NCBI GenBank assembly: GCA_027574665.1
Contig: CM050664.1
Span: forward strand, 17,076,774-17,140,773
Length of the DNA stretch: 64,000 nt
Direction of reading: 5' to 3'
Source of the DNA: Rhynochetos jubatus
Lineage: Eukaryota; Chordata; Aves; Eurypygiformes; Rhynochetidae
The notes under the pieces were generated by a model that saw only the letters and a list, made by a program, of their open reading frames with translations, did not search any database and was not told the origin of the DNA. The translations under genes and the position numbers were made by a program. Positions 60,114-64,000 of the stretch are shown here, piece after piece (within the stretch, counting starts at the first letter, position 1; every line of letters begins with the position of its first letter).

Positions 60114-63100
60114 CTGGGCAGGAGCAAAAGGAAACATGTCACCAGGGACAGTGTGCACTTTTAGGATTACATGAAGTGCCTGCATAATAACCAGAGTAGT
60201 ATGACTAATAACATGCTAATTGATAGGCAGATGCTTTCTTTTATCACATTAAGAAAGGCAGAGCTGTTCAACCCCTGCTCATGGAGTACACCAGCAGCCT
60301 CCCAGAGTTCCTAAACGGTAGCGCTTTTCCTCTGCTGTAGAGATGCCCCAGCACTGGGATGAGAACAGCAACTTGCTAAGAGCTGAAGCCAATGTTGATT
60401 CAGGAGCTCTGCAAGCACACCATGAAGTGCTTACTCACCCAACGGTTAAGTTCAACCCTTCACTTAAGGCTGTTCCTGTCACCTCCCAGATGGGTCACAT
60501 TAATCCAATACAGACAGGCAGGCCAACCCCATTCAGCCCAAAGAGAACGAAGCTGTGCGCCTCCCAGTGGCACAGGCTATGGGGGCAGCTAAAGCTGTGC
60601 AACACTCCCCAACCTGGCCCCTGGCTTAAGCCTAGCTCGTAATCTCAGCCCATGCTCTCCAACAACCCACCGGCCTGTTGCACCATAATTAACAGCACAA
60701 AACTCCAGGATTGTGACTGTGACTCACAACTCAAGCAACAGGTGAATTTCCAGTCAAAGGACAAAAAGTCCATCTTCAGAACCCCACTCTTGAATTAATG
60801 CTCAGAAAAACATTTTGCCTGGGATTTTTTTCCAGCTGGCATCAGCTGATGAAGTCTGAGCAGTCTGCACATTAAAAACCCACACAGCCTACTGTACACA
60901 CTGCCTTCCCAGAGAATAATGGACAATCAACTGCACGTGTCTGTCATGGCCCTGAAAGCATTTTTCAGTGGTGGAAACAAAGGAAAATCCAAACAGAATG
61001 GAGTACAGGGCATCTGCAGGGGTTTTCCTTTTCTGTTTGCCGTAAATCTCTGCACAGGGACAGGGAAACAGGACACAGTGCTAGTCTCTGGGAAGAGTTA
61101 AGAGCTGCAGACATGAAAGCTAACTAAGGGGAAATCTGGCACATGAAGGAACACTACACTGCTCCACTTCCTAAGAAATAGCCTCTTCTCTTCCATCCAC
61201 CTGGTTTGCTCCTGATGCATAAGAATAGAGGAAACAGGCCTTCACCATCAAAGACAGGCTAAGACCTACCAGGACATTCTGTGATCCTGGGCCTTCTTCC
61301 AAGGAAAGGCAATGGACAGGCTTAGCTCAGAAACAGGTACATCCTTTCCCAGGGTATTTATCTTGTACTAAGTCCATTCACTTCACCCATCCCAAGAGTT
61401 TGACCTGTCTTGCACACTGCACAGAGCTGCTTCAGATACTCAGCACTCACCCAGAACAAAGCACCTACCTAGGTAGGTGTGCAGAGGAAAGTCTGTCAAT
61501 GAGGCATCAGGCTTCAGTCACTACTTCGTTTTGGGCAGATAAAAGTCAAAAACCTCTCAACCCATAATTCAGGATTATAGCACTCAAGTCCCATTTGAAG
61601 ACAGGCAGCAACCTATCCTCAGCCAGAGGGAGGGGTGATGTCAGTTGTGAATAACTTTTCCAAAGTCTCTATCACTCAGGTCAACAGCAAAGGTTAGGTC
61701 AAAGGAGTAGATGTGATTTCACAGATGATCTCTGCCCTTTGCTGCTGTTGGCTGAGAACAAATGATCCCTGTGCAGCAAGCACTCTGCTCAGGCTGGCAG
61801 AAAGACTGACTTCCTAACCGTGTTCTTAGAGGCAGTCTCGGAACAGTAAAGACAAGATCAGCAGCACAGTGGTTTGAGATTTAAAAGGAAAGGAACTGAC
61901 AGCCCAGGAGTTCGCTAGCTGGAGGTCATGCAGGAGAGCATGACAGAGTGGGTGACCTAATGGGTCTGTGAAGAGCTGCCAAAAGGGGTCTCCAGGCATT
62001 GCCAACAACATCCTCCACTGCCAAACTCTGAAAGAGTAGCTAAAAAAAAATTCTTATCAGGAGAGGGTCAGACATTTAAAGGCCTCTCTTCTCTGGCCTT
62101 AACAAAAAAACTAAGTCCATTCATCGACAAAGTAAGAGAGGCACTGATGGGACTTGGACACGAGGCATAAACATAGAAACACTGCTGGGGGAGCTTGCTG
62201 TGCTGCTGCTCTCGCATGAGGGCCCCGCTCACGGGCTCTTGCCCTACTCCAGGAGCACTAACACTTTCAAAGACTCACCTTTTGTAAGGCAACTTCTTGG
62301 TGCAGCATTGACACTCGCAGCTTCAAAGCAAAAAGGTCCTTCAGCTCCTGGAAGCTGGAGTAACAAAGGAGAGGCACAGCCAGCACGCCTGCTCTGTCAC
62401 ACATCTGTCCCCCGGGAGGAACACAGGCTGGAAAGCAGCTTCCCCCGTCCCCAGTGCAGTCTGGGCACAGTCTCATCTGGGACTCCATGGCTGCCAGGGT
62501 GGAGAAATTGGCAGGTGGCAGAAATACAAGTTAAATCTGTCCTTGCAGAATTTGTGATCTACTTACTGTTGCTAGAAATGACTAATGATGTTGTAGTAGT
62601 CAAGGTAAGCTCCACACACAGCACAATCGGGACATCTTAAGCCACGCCATGCAGTCTCCCTCATCTCTCAATAGCTCCCTCACCAGCCCTCCTGAATTGC
62701 AGCAGTTAAAAGTCCCAAGCCACTCCTGAACACAGATGGGTGACAGAGATACCAAGGCTTTGTTTGCCACCACAGATTTTTACACACTATATCACCATTA
62801 AGGATAACCATGAAAAGAACTGATGTTGGCCCACAGTGTTCTACACACAGATTCACAGATGGCAAACCACTGCTCAAGCATAGGTGGCCACAATCCCACC
62901 TGACTACAAAACCAGGGGCTGGCTCACCTGCTTGCAGAAGCTGCAGCTTATGAAGGCACTGGGAAACTGTGGTTTGCAGAGCCTTCAAGGTTAGAAGGCT
63001 TTCATACTCTCTTTGCAGCGTGGTATGGTCTAGGAGAGAAGCAGAGGAAAAACAGTAGGCATGAACATACTGAAACCTTCCCCACCAAATACCAGTTTCT

Positions 63101-63821
63101 AGAGTGGCCTTGGATTCACCAGCCCTCACTTTAGGCAGAGAATGCTCCTGTCCCTCATGTCCAGCCCATGCCAAGAACACAAGACACACAGAACTGGAGC
63201 CGACTGACATCAGCCTTATTCCACCTTTCGCCCCTTTCACCCCCTTTTTTTGTCTCCTTACCTGCAGGCTCAGCTTCCATATACTGGCTCAGAATGGAGG
63301 GGACATCCTGGAGGACCTTTAATTCCTCCTCTATCTCCGCAGGACTGAAGGCCGGCATTGGTGAACAAAACTCAAGCGACAGCAGCTTAAGGAAGGTTTG
63401 ACACCAGCAGCTTTGTGCCCTACCCTGAGCCCTGGGCTAGCTGGCAAGGGGGCAGAGGGCCAGCAGCCCATGAAGTGACACTGCAGGAGCAAGTGAGGAC
63501 AGCACAGCCATGTGTGCCATGCTTGCCTGTGGCCTTGTTTGTCTGGATCAAACATTTTATGACTGCTCAAGAGCTGCATTATGGGAAAGACGCTTCCGAG
63601 AGACCCAGCTTGAACTCCTGTTATTGGAGGCATAACTCTCTCCAGATGGGAGCACACTGCAGAGTGACTGCACCCGGTGCCTGCTGTACTGCACCCTGTG
63701 CTCACGGAGGAGGGGCGGTGAGCTGAGAAAGGATACAGTTGTCTGGATCCGTTCTACGAAACGGTTCCTTGCATCTGCTGCATCTGCGCTTGTTTGGCAG
63801 AGGCGACATCTCTCCCACGTC
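59967..63821 (-). CDS. TEDC2: Tubulin epsilon and delta complex protein 2, 3' part (five exons)
   Basis: TEDC2 (human C16orf59) works with TEDC1, delta- and epsilon-tubulin to stabilise the triplet microtubules of centrioles. Exons (minus, 5' to 3'): 63737-63821, 63262-63370, 62928-63029, 62279-62490 and 59967-60113. Phases join without a break, and the stop is TGA at 59967-59969. Matching human segments: SADAADARNRFVERIQ with STDAAAAKTQFLQNMQ; LQREYESLLTLKALQ with WMQEYRCLLTLEGLQ; SSFQELKDLFALKLRVSMLH with SSTQELQTLAALKLRVAVLD; and MMAELLPVLE...QLCEGG with LMAELLPLVS...LLCEGG. The N-terminal half lies beyond the right edge, and 63822-64000 appears to be intron. The last intron is 2.2 kb with nothing recognisable in it. 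Confidence 0.93.
62279..62490 (-). CDS. TEDC2: TEDC2 penultimate coding exon
   Basis: The acceptor is CTGGCAG and the donor is AAAAG|GTGAGT. It encodes 70 complete codons. The first half (MESQMRLCPDCTGDGG...) is poorly conserved; the second half is the conserved SSFQELKDLFALKLRVSMLH and QEVALQK. Confidence 0.92.
62928..63029 (-). CDS. TEDC2: TEDC2 coding exon (conserved LTL-LQ helix)
   Basis: The acceptor is CTCTCCTAG and the donor is AAGCAG|GTGAGC. It encodes HTTLQREYESLLTLKALQTT and VSQCLHKLQLLQA, the best-conserved part of the family seen here. Confidence 0.93.
63262..63370 (-). CDS. TEDC2: TEDC2 coding exon
   Basis: The donor is CTGCAG|GTAAGG. The acceptor is uncertain: CTTGAG at 63371-63373 gives an in-phase start, and TTAAG upstream would start the exon at 63385, also in phase. 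It encodes FSPAEIEEELKVLQDVPSIL and SQYMEAEPA, in the position of human LSAVEVEAEAGRLRKACSLL. Confidence 0.8.
63737..63821 (-). CDS. TEDC2: TEDC2 coding exon (first in window)
   Basis: The acceptor is AATTTTCAG and the donor is ACT|GTATCC. In the phase demanded by the next exon it reads TWERCRLCQTSADAADARNR and FVERIQTT, matching human LWAQLSSTQTSDSTDAAAAK and TQFLQNMQ. A longer frame overlapping it in another phase (63702-63890) is a shadow. Confidence 0.82.
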
Positions 63822-64000
63822 CTGAAAATTCAAGAAGGTGGAGGAGTTACGCTCCATGTACCAGACAGTGCTCACACCGAGCTGCGACACACCAACGCTT
63901 CAGACACCAGCATCTTCCTCAGCCCTCTCTTTTACAGGTTTTTACTAGCCATTCCCCCTCATTTTTGGCAGCTGGCATTAGACCAACAACGGCACCCTGC

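Noticed and set aside
63702-63890. 62-codon minus-strand frame across the TEDC2 exon
   Set aside because: Wrong phase for the adjoining TEDC2 exons. The alternate frame gives the human-like sequence.
1-64000. Endogenous retroviruses, LTR elements, CRISPR arrays, operons or viral genes
   Set aside because: No LTR pairs, capsid/envelope/polymerase signatures, spaced direct repeats or prokaryotic gene organisation were seen. The only mobile-element remains are the two CR1 tails.

Overview
The window is vertebrate genomic DNA, most likely from a bird. Coding information sits in short exons with GT-AG introns. The only interspersed repeats I recognise are two 5'-truncated CR1 LINE tails, the typical avian/reptilian family. 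Introns are compact, and CpG islands mark the promoters. I see no prokaryotic, viral or CRISPR-like content.

Left block (1 to about 10.4 kb, minus strand): the 5' two thirds of CCNF (cyclin F). Twelve coding exons could be placed from splice sites and reading phase. They run from the start codon at 10042-10044 to the exon at 98-278, and the rest of the gene lies off the left edge. The promoter lies in a CpG island (about 9.54-10.8 kb) with two reverse-oriented CCAAT boxes and candidate cell-cycle elements.

Middle block (about 10.4-57 kb): a long, mostly non-coding interval. It contains one small gene, a TMEM100-family membrane protein in a single coding exon (47731-48102, minus) with its own CpG island. 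It also holds a 2.6-copy tandem array of a 177-bp unit carrying telomere-like TTAGGG blocks (25.36-25.82 kb), several short tandem repeats, a second CpG island with paired AP-1 sites (36.66-37.04 kb), and AT-rich stretches that could be conserved regulatory DNA.

Right block (58.2-64.0 kb, minus strand): five 3' exons of TEDC2 (tubulin epsilon and delta complex 2), with stop codon and polyadenylation signal, the 5' part lying off the right edge. Just downstream are a CR1 fragment and one unassigned exon-like segment (58272-58415).

CCNF (ubiquitin ligase substrate receptor controlling centrosome duplication and genome stability) and TEDC2 (centriole triplet microtubules) are neighbours in mammals too. 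As I recall the human locus, however, TEDC2 lies downstream of CCNF; here it lies about 50 kb upstream on the same strand. The window contains no obvious novel multi-gene system. The most interesting items are the TMEM100-like paralogue, the altered CCNF/TEDC2 order, the unassigned exon and the telomere-bearing tandem array.
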